From Antilocapra americana (taxonomy: Eukaryota > Chordata > Mammalia > Artiodactyla > Antilocapridae), in the NCBI GenBank assembly GCA_007570785.1, contig ML664174.1:2301504-2365503 (forward strand): a stretch of 64,000 nucleotides of DNA, written 5' to 3'. Positions within the stretch are counted from its first letter, which is position 1, and each line of letters starts with the position of its first letter. A model generated the notes under the pieces. The model made no database searches. It was not told the origin of the DNA and was given only the letters and a program-made list of their open reading frames with translations. Of this stretch, positions 20,895 through 31,092 are shown piece after piece. The position numbers and the translations under genes were made by a program.

Positions 20895-21345
20895 AGTGGT
20901 AGTGAAGTGGTCCAGTGCACAAGCTTGGAGTCAGACACACCTGGGGCTTGATTCTTCTCTGAATCTTTCTTGTGACTTTGTGGCTGTGAGATATCTCTTA
21001 CCTACAGAGTTTGCCTACCTCAAAGGGCTGTTGCAAAGAGTAAAGGAGATATTGCCTAAAAAGCTGGTAGCACGGATCCTAGCTCATGCATGGTGCTAAG
21101 TCAATTCAGTCGTGTCTGACTCTTTGTGACCCCATGGACTGTAGCCCACCAGGCTCCTCGGCCCATGGGATTTCCCAGGTAAGAAGACTGGAGTGGGTTG
21201 CCATTTCCTACTCCAGGGGAATCTTCCCAACCCAGGGGTTGAACCTGGGTCTCCTGCATCGTAGGCAGATTCTTTACTGTCTGAGCCACCAGGGAAGACC
21301 TCTTAGCACATACCAGGTAAGTAAATGTTAACTGTAATTATTATA
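20895..21345 (+). mobile_element. MIR SINE, plus strand, split by a Bov-tA
   Basis: The MIR text runs ggtagtgaagtggtccagtg, cttggagtcagacacacctggggcttgattc, ttgtgactttgtggctgtgag, ctcaaagggctgttgcaaagag up to 21092. It resumes after the SINE with cttagcacataccaggtaagtaaatgttaactg (about 21300-21345). It is nearly full length. Confidence 0.85.
21093..21296 (-). mobile_element. Bov-tA SINE, minus strand, inside MIR
   Basis: Near-full antisense Bov-tA: ctaagtcaattcagtcgtgt, cccatggactgtagcccacc, ggaatcttcccaacccaggg, gcagattctttactgtctgagcc. Because it splits the MIR tail it is clearly the younger insertion. A short duplication is not clear. Confidence 0.93.
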
Positions 21346-23127
21346 ATTTGTAGTAAAAGCAGCAGCGATATTAATAGTTCCATCATTTTCTTACTCTACT
21401 AGAATTGTCAGCTGGAACTCAGAAAGTTCAACCCTCTCCCTGCCTCCACTCCCCTCAGGTTTCTGGTTGCAGATTGAACACAGTACAACTGTGTTCACGG
21501 TTCAACTATCACTGTGACTTTTGCTTTCTTCCTGCCACTGGGAAGTGAAGATTCTTTCATGTGGGAATCCTTTTCCTGAATTGCATCAGCTTCTGGTTGG
21601 CCGTTTGGTGGTCAAGGTTCGTGCGTCTTCTCTCTGTAGGTAGCTTAGTGGTGCTGCCTTAACAAGAGCTTCGCAAATAATTATTCTAAGCTTTTCAAAT
21701 AGAAATGCCGGGCAAAGGGCTGGGTGCAAGACATCTGGCCTTCCCTGTCGCCCCTTCAGTTTGCTGACTCAGTAGCTCTTCCAAAGCCCTCCTCCAGGCC
21801 CAGGGTCTGTCAGGTCACTAATGGAATCTCCTGGAAGCAAATTAACTCATGAAAAAAGGGCTCACAAATCACTCCAGCTCTTGGTGTCTGCCCCAGGACG
21901 GCTGGCACTTCCCCATTCACTCATAAGACCTCGCCTCACATTTCATAGCTCTCTGGGGGAGCCCCACATTTTCTTGCCTGGTTACTGAGGAGCACTGGGG
22001 CGGTGCTGGCACCTCAGCCCCCACAGCAGACCTGTGGCCTGTGTGCGTGAGGCTGCCATCTGTGCTGCCTGACATGCCTTCCTGTGTGGGAGGCCTGAGC
22101 TGGCTCAGTGCATTATTCACACTTCTGGGTTTGGGTTGGCTTCACTGTTTGCCCCAAGTGGAGGCTAGGAAAAGGTGTGTGTGGGGGGTGGGTGGGTGGG
22201 GGGGTAGGTCTTAAACATGGTCTTTCCTTCTTCCTTGATCACACGTGTTCTTTTCAAAATATTGTCTCAGATGGGGTGGGAGCCGTGCCCCACCTGGGTC
22301 TGTTCAGTCCCCTGCAATTCCTGGAATGTAGTTTTCTGGAGTGTTGTTGGGTTTGGGGAGCTTTCATGAGGCACGCTGGGAAGTGCTTGCATCCTTCTGG
22401 AAGTGATGGGCTATCCACTATGTCATCCTGCTTCCTTTCTCTCCTCACCCCTCTCGCCTCCCCCAGTGTTGCCTCATGGGTCCCTGAGTAAATTGAGGGT
22501 GTTCTGGTGAGGGGTCCTCCTGGCTACAGTTGGGGTGATAAGAGAAGAGGGAATGATGCTCTCTTCCTGCTCCTGAGAGAGGGGTCTGGGGTTGGGGACA
22601 GGATTTTGTGGCATCGGAGAAGCCCCAGCAGCATCCTGTGGTAGAGGAGAATTTGAGTGATGGAGTGGAGACAGGATAGTGACCGATAACGTGCCTGGGC
22701 TGGAAGGAACCAGAGACGTCCCTTTTCTTGCTCTGTCAAGGGAGAAAGTCCATTTCATGCCTCCCTGGAGCCGTTGCTTGAGATGCTCTCTGTGAGGACC
22801 TGAAGAACAGGCCAGGCCTTAGAAGATGCTCATTGAACACTTGTTTCTGTCTTTCCTTCCAGCTCACCCAGGTCTTCAGTAGCAGTGGTTGACCTTAAAT
22901 TCTCGAACATCTGACATTTCGTTAAGAATAGAAATTACACCCAAGTGCAGGAATCATTATCTGGAGCTTCTGCTAACCACTCATGCCTTGAGCCATTAAC
23001 CACTCCCCAACCCTGAGGTTTGACACCACCCACGTGTTCATTACTGGCCTCACCATCTTCTCTCCTGGCCTCGTCACTGAGGGATGTCCATTTTTGCTTT
23101 GGACCAAACTGACACATGGGTTAAAGT
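21346..23127. other. Unique stretch, no gene recognised
   Basis: Frames of 60-127 codons (for example 22108-22491 plus, 22474-22758 minus) have no recognisable domain. Features of note are an AP-1/MARE-like TGCTGACTCAGTA near 21762 and the G-quadruplex at 22183. The block 21640-21760 reads as possible conserved non-coding DNA. Confidence 0.5.
22183..22204 (+). other. Strong G-quadruplex motif with single-T loops
   Basis: G runs of 6, 3, 3 and 7 are separated by single T loops. Three one-base loops are the arrangement known to give the most stable parallel quadruplexes. It follows a short GT run (22176-22182) and is outside any recognised repeat. Confidence 0.85.
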
Positions 23128-23138
23128 GTCAGTAGAGG

Positions 23139-23632
23139 GGACTTCCCTGGTGGTCCAGTGATTAAAACTTCATGCTCTCAAAGCTGGGGACCTGTGTTTA
23201 ATCCCTAGTCAGGGAACTAGACCCCACATGCCACAACTAAAGATCCTGCATGCTGTATACTAAGACCAAGTGAAAGTTACTTAGTCATGTCCGACTCTTT
23301 GCAAACCCATGGACTATACAATCTATGGAATTCTCTAGGCCAGAATACTGGATTGGGTAGCCTTTCCCTCTCCAGGGGATCTTCCCAACCCAGGGATCAA
23401 ACCCAGGTCTCCTGAATTGCAGGCGGATTCTTTACCAGCTGAGCCACAAGGGAAGCCCAAGAATACTGGAGTGGGTAGCCTATCCCTTCTCCAACAGATC
23501 TTCCCAACCCAGAAATTGAACTGGGGTCCCCTGCATTGCAGGCAGATTCTTTACCAACTGAGTTATGAGGGAAGCCAGCAAGTAAGACCAGGCACAACCA
23601 AATAAACCTTTTTTTTTTTTTTTTTAAAGAGA
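23139..23632 (+). mobile_element. CHR SINE, plus strand, split by a Bov-A element, 11-bp TSD
   Basis: The head gacttccctggtggtccagtgattaaaac and body agggaactagaccccacatgccacaactaaag run to about 23268. The tail aagaccaggcacaaccaaataaacc plus poly-T follows the nested SINE. The outer duplication GTCAGTAGAGG at 23128-23138 and 23633-23643 bounds the whole unit. Confidence 0.93.
23269..23582 (-). mobile_element. Bov-A dimer (Bov-A2-like), minus strand, inside CHR
   Basis: Two antisense units lie head to tail: 23269-23458 ends ccacaagggaagccc, and 23459-23578 repeats aagaatactggagtgggtag through gttatgagggaagcc. The second lacks the far tail. The 8-base duplication TAAGACCA at 23261-23268 and 23583-23590 shows insertion into the CHR tail. 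Confidence 0.9.
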
Positions 23633-23893
23633 GTCAGTAGAGGCCTTTGGGACTCTGAGACTGTCTTAGTTAAAAGATTCTGTGCAAAAGTAGGGTGAGC
23701 TCAAGGAGAGAGCTCCAGGGTGGTGAGCCTTCCAGACTCAACCTAAGACCCATATCGCTGAAATCCATTTCAGTGTTCTAAATTGACCAATACTGCTTCT
23801 ACAAACCATGCTTGCCCTAGTCAGTTCCCCACTCTGTACCTCAGTTGCTTTTTCTATAAAACAGGGCTAATAATAATGGGCTACTATCTCACC

Positions 23894-24104
23894 ACCGGAG
23901 GCTTCCCTGGTGTCTCAGATGGTAAAGAATCTGCCTGCAATGTGGGAGACCTGGATTTGATCCCTGGGTTGGGAAGATCCTCTGGAATGGGAACCCACTC
24001 CAGGATTCTTGCCTGAAGAATCCCATGAACAGAGGAGCCTGGTGGGCTATAGTCCATGGGGTCGCAATGAGTCTGACATGCCTGAAGCAACTAAGCACAC
24101 AGCA
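23894..24104 (+). mobile_element. Bov-tA SINE, plus strand, 9-bp TSD
   Basis: Full sense copy: gaggcttccctggtgtctca, aatctgcctgcaatgtggga, ttgggaagatcctctggaat, ccatggggtcgcaatgagtc, gcaactaagcacac. The duplication ATCTCACCA is at 23885-23893 and 24105-24113. Confidence 0.94.
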
Positions 24105-24113
24105 CATCTCACC

Positions 24114-25863
24114 AGGGAGAGTCATGAGATAGCATAGGGGAAATCTCTTTGAAAAGAAGGCAAAGGATGGGCTCAATTCCTAGTTCCCTTATTTGTATTG
24201 TACTGTGTTGTATTTTTTCTTCCTGTCATGACAAATAAGCCATTTGAGAGATCATTTCATTCATCTCACAGATAAAAAGGTGGCGAGGTAAGTGTACATC
24301 ATCCTTGCTTAATAAATCAGAGTGATCGTCACTGGCGAGTCAGGACTGGAGCTCAGGAGCTGGGCCCTGGGCCTCCCAGTTTGGTCTCCCCACCCCTTCT
24401 GCCCGTTACTTTTTCATATTTCATATCAAAGTCTCAATCGTTCTTTCAAGTCCTGTGTAGTCTGGGCTCTGATCATCCGGGGACTGCGCAATTCTTATTA
24501 ATATTAAAGGTGAGAGTTTTCTTAGCCTTCTTCCCTTCGTTTCTAAATCAGTCTCTGGAAGGAGAGGGCAAAAGTAGAACTGGAAGGACGGCTTAGCCCC
24601 CCAAGGAATGCTTTCTGGTGTGTTGCAAATGCAGGCTCCCTCTGGTGACTTTAAGGATTCTGATGAGTGAAGTGTGAACAGTAACTGATGAGCTGCAGAA
24701 CTTCTGTGACTATTAGAGTCTTGATTTCAGGGTCAGGCTGAAATCAACAATTTGATCCTGCTGCACAGCTCTGCCAAGTGCCAGGAGTTCAAGAGACCCA
24801 GAGTGTACATTTCCCTTCCTTTCAGCCTCCTCGTCACTGATTTGCTGATAATAACTGTATCTAGCAGTATTCGTGAGGAAAACAGATGGAAGTGAAAATT
24901 TTGTAAATGGATTGGGTTTTCCTGTTGGCTTCATTACTTCAACCCCAGGGTGTTTTTTTTTTAAACTTCATTTCTAATTACTTTGCAAATGGTAAGGGCC
25001 CTTTGAGATTAGATCTCCATTTCTCAAGCTTCCAATAGCAGTATTCTCTAAATAAACACTTAAATGATGGAAGAGGTTGGTGTCATTTGAAAAGTCCATT
25101 CTTTCAGAGAAGAAAAAAAAGATTTTAATTTTTGGAGGGATTCCAGCCTGTTGGTTGGTTTTGTGAGTTTGTGTGTTCTGGCCATTCATAGGGACTAAGA
25201 ATTGGGAGCAGGAGCTATGTCTGATTTGTGTAGAAAGGTGGCTTTTTAGCTGTTTCTCAGAGAATCCCTAAGGAATTCAAGTCTAGAAGCCTCAGTTGTT
25301 TCCTAGGTGTTGGAGCTACATTTCTGCCTCTGACTGATCCAGCTTCACCCTCCTCGGTGAAGTAGGTTTCAAGATACTGTCCTTTCTTAGCTTGGTTCAT
25401 TTTAGATGAAGCAGCCTGCATGTTGACAATATTGTGACGAAGGTGTGGAATATTTTTTGTAAAAGACAGCAAGCTATTTCCAAGACTTACTTGCTTACTT
25501 TGCAGGGGTATGGGGACAAAATGCAACCCATGGGGGAAAAATGATCTTGGCGTGACTTTTCATTTCATAATTTTAAACATTTAAGAAGTGACATATTGGT
25601 TGTAAAAAATGCACAGTACAGGGCATGCAATGAGAAGAAAAAAAAGAACAGGAAAAAAAAAAGACTTCTTCCCCTCTTACCCATTCTGCTCCCCACAGTC
25701 AAGGGCACTTTTTGTATCTCCTTCCAAATATTTTCTGTTGCTCTGAAAGCATACACATGTATACAGAAGGTTATGTCAGAATAGTCGTTGGTATTTGAGT
25801 TAAAAAAAAAGTCAGTCATAGGGCGATTTCCTGTATTTCATTGACTATATGGTAAATTGAGAG
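24114..25863. other. Unique stretch with a possible old L1M trace
   Basis: No gene is seen. The A-rich segment 25560-25800 (tgtaaaaaatgcacagtaca, tgtatctccttccaaatattttctg, catacacatgtatac) resembles an antisense old-L1 3' region, but I would not insist. The rest is unassigned. Poly-A runs at 25655-25662 and 25802-25810 are isolated. Confidence 0.45.
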
Positions 25864-25876
25864 CAAACTCATTCAG

Positions 25877-26091
25877 TTTGTTGTTGTTTAGTTGCTTAGT
25901 TGTGTCTGACATTTTTGTGATCCAGCTCCATGGACTGTAGCCCACCAGGTTCTGTCTCTGGGATTTTCCAGCCTAGAATACTGGAGTGGGTTGTCATTTC
26001 CTTCTCCAGGGAATCTTCTGGACCCAGGGATCGAACTCACATTTCCTGCACTGGCGGGTGAATTCTTTACCACTGAGCCACCAGGGAAGCC
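25877..26091 (-). mobile_element. Bov-tA SINE, minus strand, 13-bp TSD
   Basis: The antisense tail tttgttgttgtttagttgcttag leads to the head end ttctttaccactgagccaccagggaagcc. The duplication CAAACTCATTCAG is at 25864-25876 and 26092-26104. A small internal insertion (tccagctccatgg) distinguishes this copy. Confidence 0.95.
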
Positions 26092-26104
26092 CAAACTCAT
26101 TCAG

Positions 26105-27957
26105 ACTCTTTAGGAAAATCCTTTCTATAAAAACTTAAGCATCTCCAACAAGCCTATGTTTGCACATGGCATGGTTTTTGTTTAGTGATGCAAACAGTAC
26201 ATAGTGTACAACAAAGAAAACAATTGAAGTTTTTGACAAAACACAGACTAAAAGCATTCGTTGTAGAAATCCGTGTGTAAGGTTATTGCCTGTGTGTGGA
26301 GAAGAGATTGTGGGGTGTTTTTACAGTATTTTTTTTTATCAGTGGCATACAACTTTTCCAGGTATCTCACAGCAAAATAGTAAAGGTTGAATAAACGTGT
26401 AATGTGAGAATGTGTGATGTTTATTGCCAAACACAGTGACAGGCTGTGATCCTTATGAATGTGAGCTGTGGGAACTTCTGGATTGGTCCTCTTGAGATGG
26501 AGAGACCAGCCAGGTGGGGGATGGCCTCAGTGTGCACACACAAATCCAACCCTTCCCCCTTTCAAGAACAGGGTGAGGGTGCCCAAACAGGCTTAGTGTG
26601 GCAAACTGGATCCAGATTTCAGCTTTCCTCCTCTATGTTCAACCTAGGCTCTCAGGAAGGGGTTTTGAGCCCAAGTCCAATCCTTTGAACTCTGGCTCCT
26701 GGCTTGGTGCACACAGAGCCGTGATCAGGGCTGTCACCCTGTTTCACTTTGCAGCCTCCTCTGGAATGGGAGCCCTGGGAGACACCCTCAGAAACAATGG
26801 CTCCTTGGCGGCCTTCTCCGTCGCCCCAATTCTGTAGGTTCATCCATCTCCTGCAACTTGACTCTCTCCGGAGAACTGATCTTGGAGCCCAGGGCTCTGT
26901 TTTCTCCTCCACCGTCCCTTCAACTACCTGCGGCCCCTCTTAGCTTCCACATCCTCAAAAGGGATAATGTTCTCCTTGAAAGCATCTTTTGAGGATTAAT
27001 TGATGTTTGCTCTATGCTTTGAAGAGAGAATCCTATCAAGTCGCTCCACTGTCCTCAAAGCTGGCCCTGGTTCCAGCTGGTGCCCAGCCTGGCCAATGGG
27101 GATGCAGGGCGGGCGCACCTCTCTCATTGGCTGCCTTTCTGGGCATATCATTTGCCTGCTCAGTACCCACCGTCGAAGGCGATTACCCAAATAGGAGGCG
27201 CAGATCCTCAAGTGGACACTTTGTGCATTGTACGTTTTTTTCACTTGGAGAAAGAGTATTTGCATCAAAATAATCATCCCTTGGAAAGCCGGTTTGTGGC
27301 CATCTGTGACATTTTCTCATTTGGAAATTGTTCTTTTCTCTGTCCTTAAAAAAAAAAAAAGCTTCAGAAGTGAAGGAGCAAGTGGAGTTATAATCTGCCA
27401 CTTCTCAAAGAAGTCCCTTTGCCAGGCCATTTATATGTTAATTGCATGTGGTTTAGCAAGGAAAAGGATGCTACCTGGTTCAGGATAAGCACATTCATCT
27501 CAATGAATTCTTTGTTGGAACTGTTTAATCGAAGAAATGGAAGCTGCAACCTCCTTATTGGAAAGATCCACATTAAGCACTGTGAGTTAAGAACCTGAGG
27601 GTTCCAGGGAGAAGGTGGATAAGAAAAAAAAAAAAAAAAGGTTTGTTTTTAGGACAGCTCAAACGAGGAGTTAGGAAAACAAACCAGTCAAAAACATCTT
27701 AGTTGTCTGGTGGATGTGGAGGACAAAGCTGGAGGGCAAAGTCACCTAAGCTGCTGGGGTCTCCTTCCAGGTCCTAGGGCAGGCGTCAGCATGGGACAAG
27801 AGATTGGGGACCTGCTGCTGGCTGTTCCAGTGGGGTGTTTCAAGGGGAGCCAGCCTTGCCTATCAGTCCTCCAGCACCCGATCCTTGTCAAGTCTCTTAA
27901 GCCTTCAAGGTGGGGTTGGAGGTGGAGGTGAGGTGGGGGTGGGGTGGTTTGTTTCTC
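26105..27957. other. Unique stretch, no gene recognised
   Basis: Many overlapping frames of 60-93 codons occur at 26446-27488, with none recognisable. A13 (27347-27360) and A16-17 (27624-27640) runs stand alone without an upstream retrogene or SINE body. A G-rich tract lies at 27908-27950. Confidence 0.5.
27908..27950 (+). other. G-rich tract with G-quadruplex potential
   Basis: Runs such as tggggttgg, ggtggagg, gaggtgggggtggggtgg contain at least three G3+ tracts and several GG tracts. It is a weaker quadruplex candidate than that at 22183. Confidence 0.5.
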
Positions 27958-27969
27958 AGTACAAGTCTT

Positions 27970-28180
27970 TTTCTTTTTTAAAAAAAATATTTATTTAATT
28001 AATTTATTTATTTGGCTGTGTCAGATCTTAGCTGTGGCCTGTGGGATCTTCAATCTTCTTTGTAGCCTACAGAATCTTAAGTTGTTGCAAGTGGGATCTA
28101 GTTTCCTGACCAGGGATTGAACCCAGGCCCCCTGCATTGGGAGCGCGGAGTCTTAGCCACTGGTCCAACAGGGAAGTCCC
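27970..28180 (-). mobile_element. CHR SINE, minus strand
   Basis: It opens with antisense poly-A and (TTTA)n (atttatttaattaatttatttatttggctg). It continues through ttttcctgaccagggattgaacccaggccccctgcattgggagcg to the head gggaagtcccag. Imperfect flanks AGTACAAGTCTT (27958-) and AGCACATGTCTT (28181-) are the likely duplication. Confidence 0.9.
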
Positions 28181-28439
28181 AGCACATGTCTTCTTAATAG
28201 AAGGCATTGTTCCCCTTTTCTAAATGATATTCCCAGATCCTTGAAAAATCGAAGACAGGGCCACCCTGAACTTTCATTCCGTCACGGTGCCATCAGCAGC
28301 TGCCACCCCTTTCCACCGGGCAGTGGGAAGCACGCGGGCTCACCGCCTGAAGCATGTGTTGGTTTCATAGCCATGTGGGAAGTTCATGAGAAGATAAAGC
28401 GTTCGTCCAGAAGCATATGTGTGAGCATACATGCGTGTA

Positions 28440-28480
28440 CAAACACACACACATACGCACACACACACATACACACATCC
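28440..28480. repeat. (CA)n microsatellite, interrupted
   Basis: CA repeats are broken by TA and CG units over about 40 bases. It is probably variable in length between individuals. Confidence 0.85.
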
Positions 28481-29114
28481 TCCCGGATCCAGGCCAGAGG
28501 GGATTACCTTACAGAAAGGTTACAGCTCAGCAGGTTCAGAGTATATAACCTGAATAAGAGATTTGAGAAAAGTTAATCGGGGCATGGAGGTAAGATGAGG
28601 AGAATCAGGTTACCATGGCACATGGTAAAAGAGGTGTTTGTGATCTGTGCGTTGAAAAATACAGTGCCTTTCTTTGGCCTGTTCAGGCGTTTGGAGCAGC
28701 AGTGGGGGTGGGTAGCTACTAGACAGGCGGCGGCAACAGACCTGTATTGCAGCCTCTGTGATGCTCTGGACAGTGCCTGGGACACCCAGGAGCTTGATGA
28801 TAAATAATATCTAATGATTTCCAGCCCTGGCTTTGCTGATGAACTCAACTTGGAGATCTGGAAGAATGCACTCTCTCCCCACTTTCTCAGTTTCCTCGTC
28901 AGTGAAATGGAGACACCACCGCAGGCATTGCAGACACAAGGGCCCACAGGAGCCCGGCAGGCCGTGGAAATGAGTGAACGGATGTCTGGATGGGAAACGT
29001 AGTGCAGGGACTGGCGTGGACTGTGGTAAACGGGAAATTTACGCTCACGCATCAGGATGTCTGAATTCAACTGTACCCATTTGCCACATGGGAAAACAGG
29101 GACCATTGTTGCCA
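28481..29114. other. Mostly unique stretch with MIR trace
   Basis: At 28880-28915, ttctcagtttcctcgtcagtgaaatggag is a plus-strand MIR core fragment. The 177-codon minus frame (28573-29106) crosses it and shows no known domain, so I do not call it a gene. Confidence 0.5.
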
Positions 29115-29129
29115 GGACGCCTGAATTTT

Positions 29130-29411
29130 CTTTTTCTTTTTTTTTTAAAAATTAAAAACATTATGCATTTATTTTTGACTGGGCTGCGTCTTTGTTGCTG
29201 CACGCAGGCTCTCTCCAGTTGCACTGTGTGGGCTTCTCATTGCACTGGCTTCTCTTGTTGCAGATCACAGGCTGTAGAGCACAGGCTCAACGGTTGTGGC
29301 ACATGGGCTAGTGGCCCTGCAGCGTGTGGAATCTTCCTGGACCAGGGATCTAACCTAGGTCTCGTGCATGGGCTGGTGGATTCTTAACCACTGAACCTCC
29401 TGGGACGTCTA
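29130..29411 (-). mobile_element. Long-form CHR SINE, minus strand
   Basis: The longer CHR body is visible: ctgggctgcgtctttgttgctgcacgcagg, tctccagttgcactgtgtggg, ctcattgcactggcttctcttgttgcagatcacagg, gatcttcctggaccagggat-like text and ttcttaaccactgaacc. Flanks GGACGCCTGAATTTT (29115-29129) and GGACTCCTGATTTTT (29412-29426) are a diverged duplication, suggesting an old insertion. Confidence 0.9.
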
Positions 29412-29426
29412 GGACTCCTGATTTTT

Positions 29427-30124
29427 CCAGAGACACTTGAAATCTGAATGTGTGTGTAAACTCTAACAACTTGACATAAGTAATTCAATTTTCAGAAAGC
29501 TTAGTACAACCAAGCAAAACGTACTTGGAGGCCGCATTTGACCTATAGTCATTAGGTCTGCAACCTCTTAGGAGAAAGCCTGCTTGGAGCCTCCCTCCCT
29601 GGCTGCTGTCTCCACTTTGCTGAGTCTAGGGAGTGAGGAGGAAGGAGCTGGTGGAGGTGAAGAAAGGCTGTGAGGATAATGTGGATGTGAAACCTGGACC
29701 ACACCGTTACCAAGCTCAATGGCAGGTCTGGACCGTGCAGCTTCGAGGAGGAGGGTTTCAAGCCCTGGCAAGAACTGTGCACGGAGGCGGGCAGGGAAGC
29801 ACACCCAGGGCAGGCAGCCGAGGGGAAAAGACAGAGGCTGTGGGTGGCAGGGGCGTGGGTGGAGGGTGCAGAGGTCAGGGGGTGGCAAGGGCAGTCCAGG
29901 GAGCGGAGAAAGCAAGAGGGAGCGAGGCGGGCCCCAGGCCGAGGCTGTTTGCCCTCTGCCCTGCTGTAGCTCAGCGGGTGTGTGCAGCCTGTCACCAACT
30001 ATGCTTAGAGGAAAAGTGTCACGCCCGCACAGTAAGCTCAGGGCATTAGGCACCTATTCAGACCTGGGCCAGCCCTCCCAACATGCCATCATAGTAGGGA
30101 ACAAAAGCCTGTCACACATGGAGA
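29427..30124. other. Unique GC-rich stretch with overlapping open frames
   Basis: Between 29552 and 30165, four frames of 138-161 codons overlap on both strands. This is explained by a G-rich plus strand that lacks stop codons. The proteins are low-complexity (Pro/Ser/Leu on minus, Gly/Arg on plus) and unrecognised. I see no splice sites or Kozak context that would raise one above chance. Confidence 0.5.
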
Positions 30125-30395
30125 GAGGCAGAGTAGCCTCGTGGGTAAGAAGAGAACAAGTTTAGGGTTCAAACAACTTGGATTTGAATCTGACCTTTGT
30201 CACTTATGGCCTTGAGGCTGGGACAAGTTACTTAACTTCTTTCGGAGCCTGGTTTACTCATCTGGGGATAATAAAAGTTGCTACCTTTTAGGGTTGTCAT
30301 GAGGGTTAAGCGAAAACGAATGCTGTAATGAATGTGACGTATGGTACCTGGTCTGTAGTAAGTGCTCAAATTGAGCTCTTCATTATTGTGAGATA
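30125..30395 (+). mobile_element. MIR SINE, plus strand, near full length
   Basis: All sections are readable: aggcagagtagcctcgtggg (tRNA-like), caacttggatttgaatctgacc, gggacaagttacttaacttc, tactcatctggggataataa, ttagggttgtcatgagggtt and tggtctgtagtaagtgctcaa. Confidence 0.9.
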
Positions 30396-30594
30396 AAGCA
30401 GTGACCTCAGCTAACTTGTGGTTGAGCACAAAATCTATCGTCTCAGCCAAGAACCGACACAGACTCTGTAGAGGTTTACTCTTCCCCTGTTGCAAATATT
30501 TCCTGAAACATAGATTCTCAGGCCCGAGCTCCTGTTTGCTAGGAATGTGGGAGACACTGTACCCACCTGGATAAGGATCTTCTACTGAGACTGG

Positions 30595-30806
30595 GTAGGG
30601 CTTCCCTGGTGGCTCAGATGGTAAAGAATCTGCCTGCAATGCAGGAGACCTGGGTTTGAACCCTGGGTCAGGAAGGTCCCCTGGAGAAGGGAATGGCAAT
30701 CTACTCCAGTATTCTTGCCTGGAGAATTCCATGGACAGAGGAGCTTAGTGGGCTATAGTGCATGGGGTTGCAAAAGGTCGGAAATTACTGAGTGACTAAG
30801 CATTCA
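30595..30806 (+). mobile_element. Bov-tA SINE, plus strand
   Basis: A well-preserved sense copy: agggcttccctggtggctca, tgcctgcaatgcaggagacc, ccctggagaagggaatggca, ggagaattccatggacagag, ending near ctgagtgactaagcattcac. A weak flank match (CTGAGACTGG / CTGAGCCTGG) may be the duplication. Confidence 0.94.
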
Positions 30807-30864
30807 CTGAGCCTGGATAAGTCTGTTTGGTTCCAGTATCACCTGGTCTACATAATGGTGTTTT

Positions 30865-30995
30865 CATTCATCTTAAAAATATTTGATAAGCAATTATTAT
30901 GTTTCAAGCACTAAGAGAGGGTTTTGGGGATGCTGTGTGGAGTAAGACAAGGTTTGGTCTTTAAGGTGCTTAATCTAGCATATAAAATAAGCTGC
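30865..30995 (-). mobile_element. L2 LINE 3'-end fragment, minus strand
   Basis: Antisense L2 phrases: aagcaattattatgtttcaagcac, ttggggatgctgtgtggagtaagacaagg, tctttaaggtgcttaatctagc. Confidence 0.65.
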
Positions 30996-31084
30996 CATGC
31001 GTGTGTGCATGCATGCTAAGTTGCTTCAGGAGTCTCCTACATTGGCAGGTGAGTTCTTTACCACTAACCCACCTGGGAAGCCGG
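30996..31084 (-). mobile_element. Internally deleted Bov-tA, minus strand, 8-bp TSD
   Basis: Only the two ends remain: tail gctaagttgcttcag joined directly to head gagtctcctacattggcaggtgagttctttacc. About 120 internal bases are missing. TAAGCTGC flanks it at 30988-30995 and 31085-31092. Confidence 0.88.
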
Positions 31085-31092
31085 TAAGCTGC

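Noticed and set aside
23139..23215. tRNA-like sequence as a tRNA gene
   Set aside because: It is the tRNA-Glu-derived head of a CHR SINE. The cloverleaf is degraded and the SINE body and tail follow.
27345..27642. Isolated A13 and A16 runs as tails of processed pseudogenes
   Set aside because: No coding-like sequence precedes them and no matching target duplication was found.
28573..29106. 177-codon minus-strand open frame
   Set aside because: It crosses a MIR core and unique DNA, shows no recognisable domain and has no splice or promoter context.
30232..30732. 166-codon minus-strand open frame
   Set aside because: Its first third is the antisense of a Bov-tA SINE and the rest is antisense MIR.
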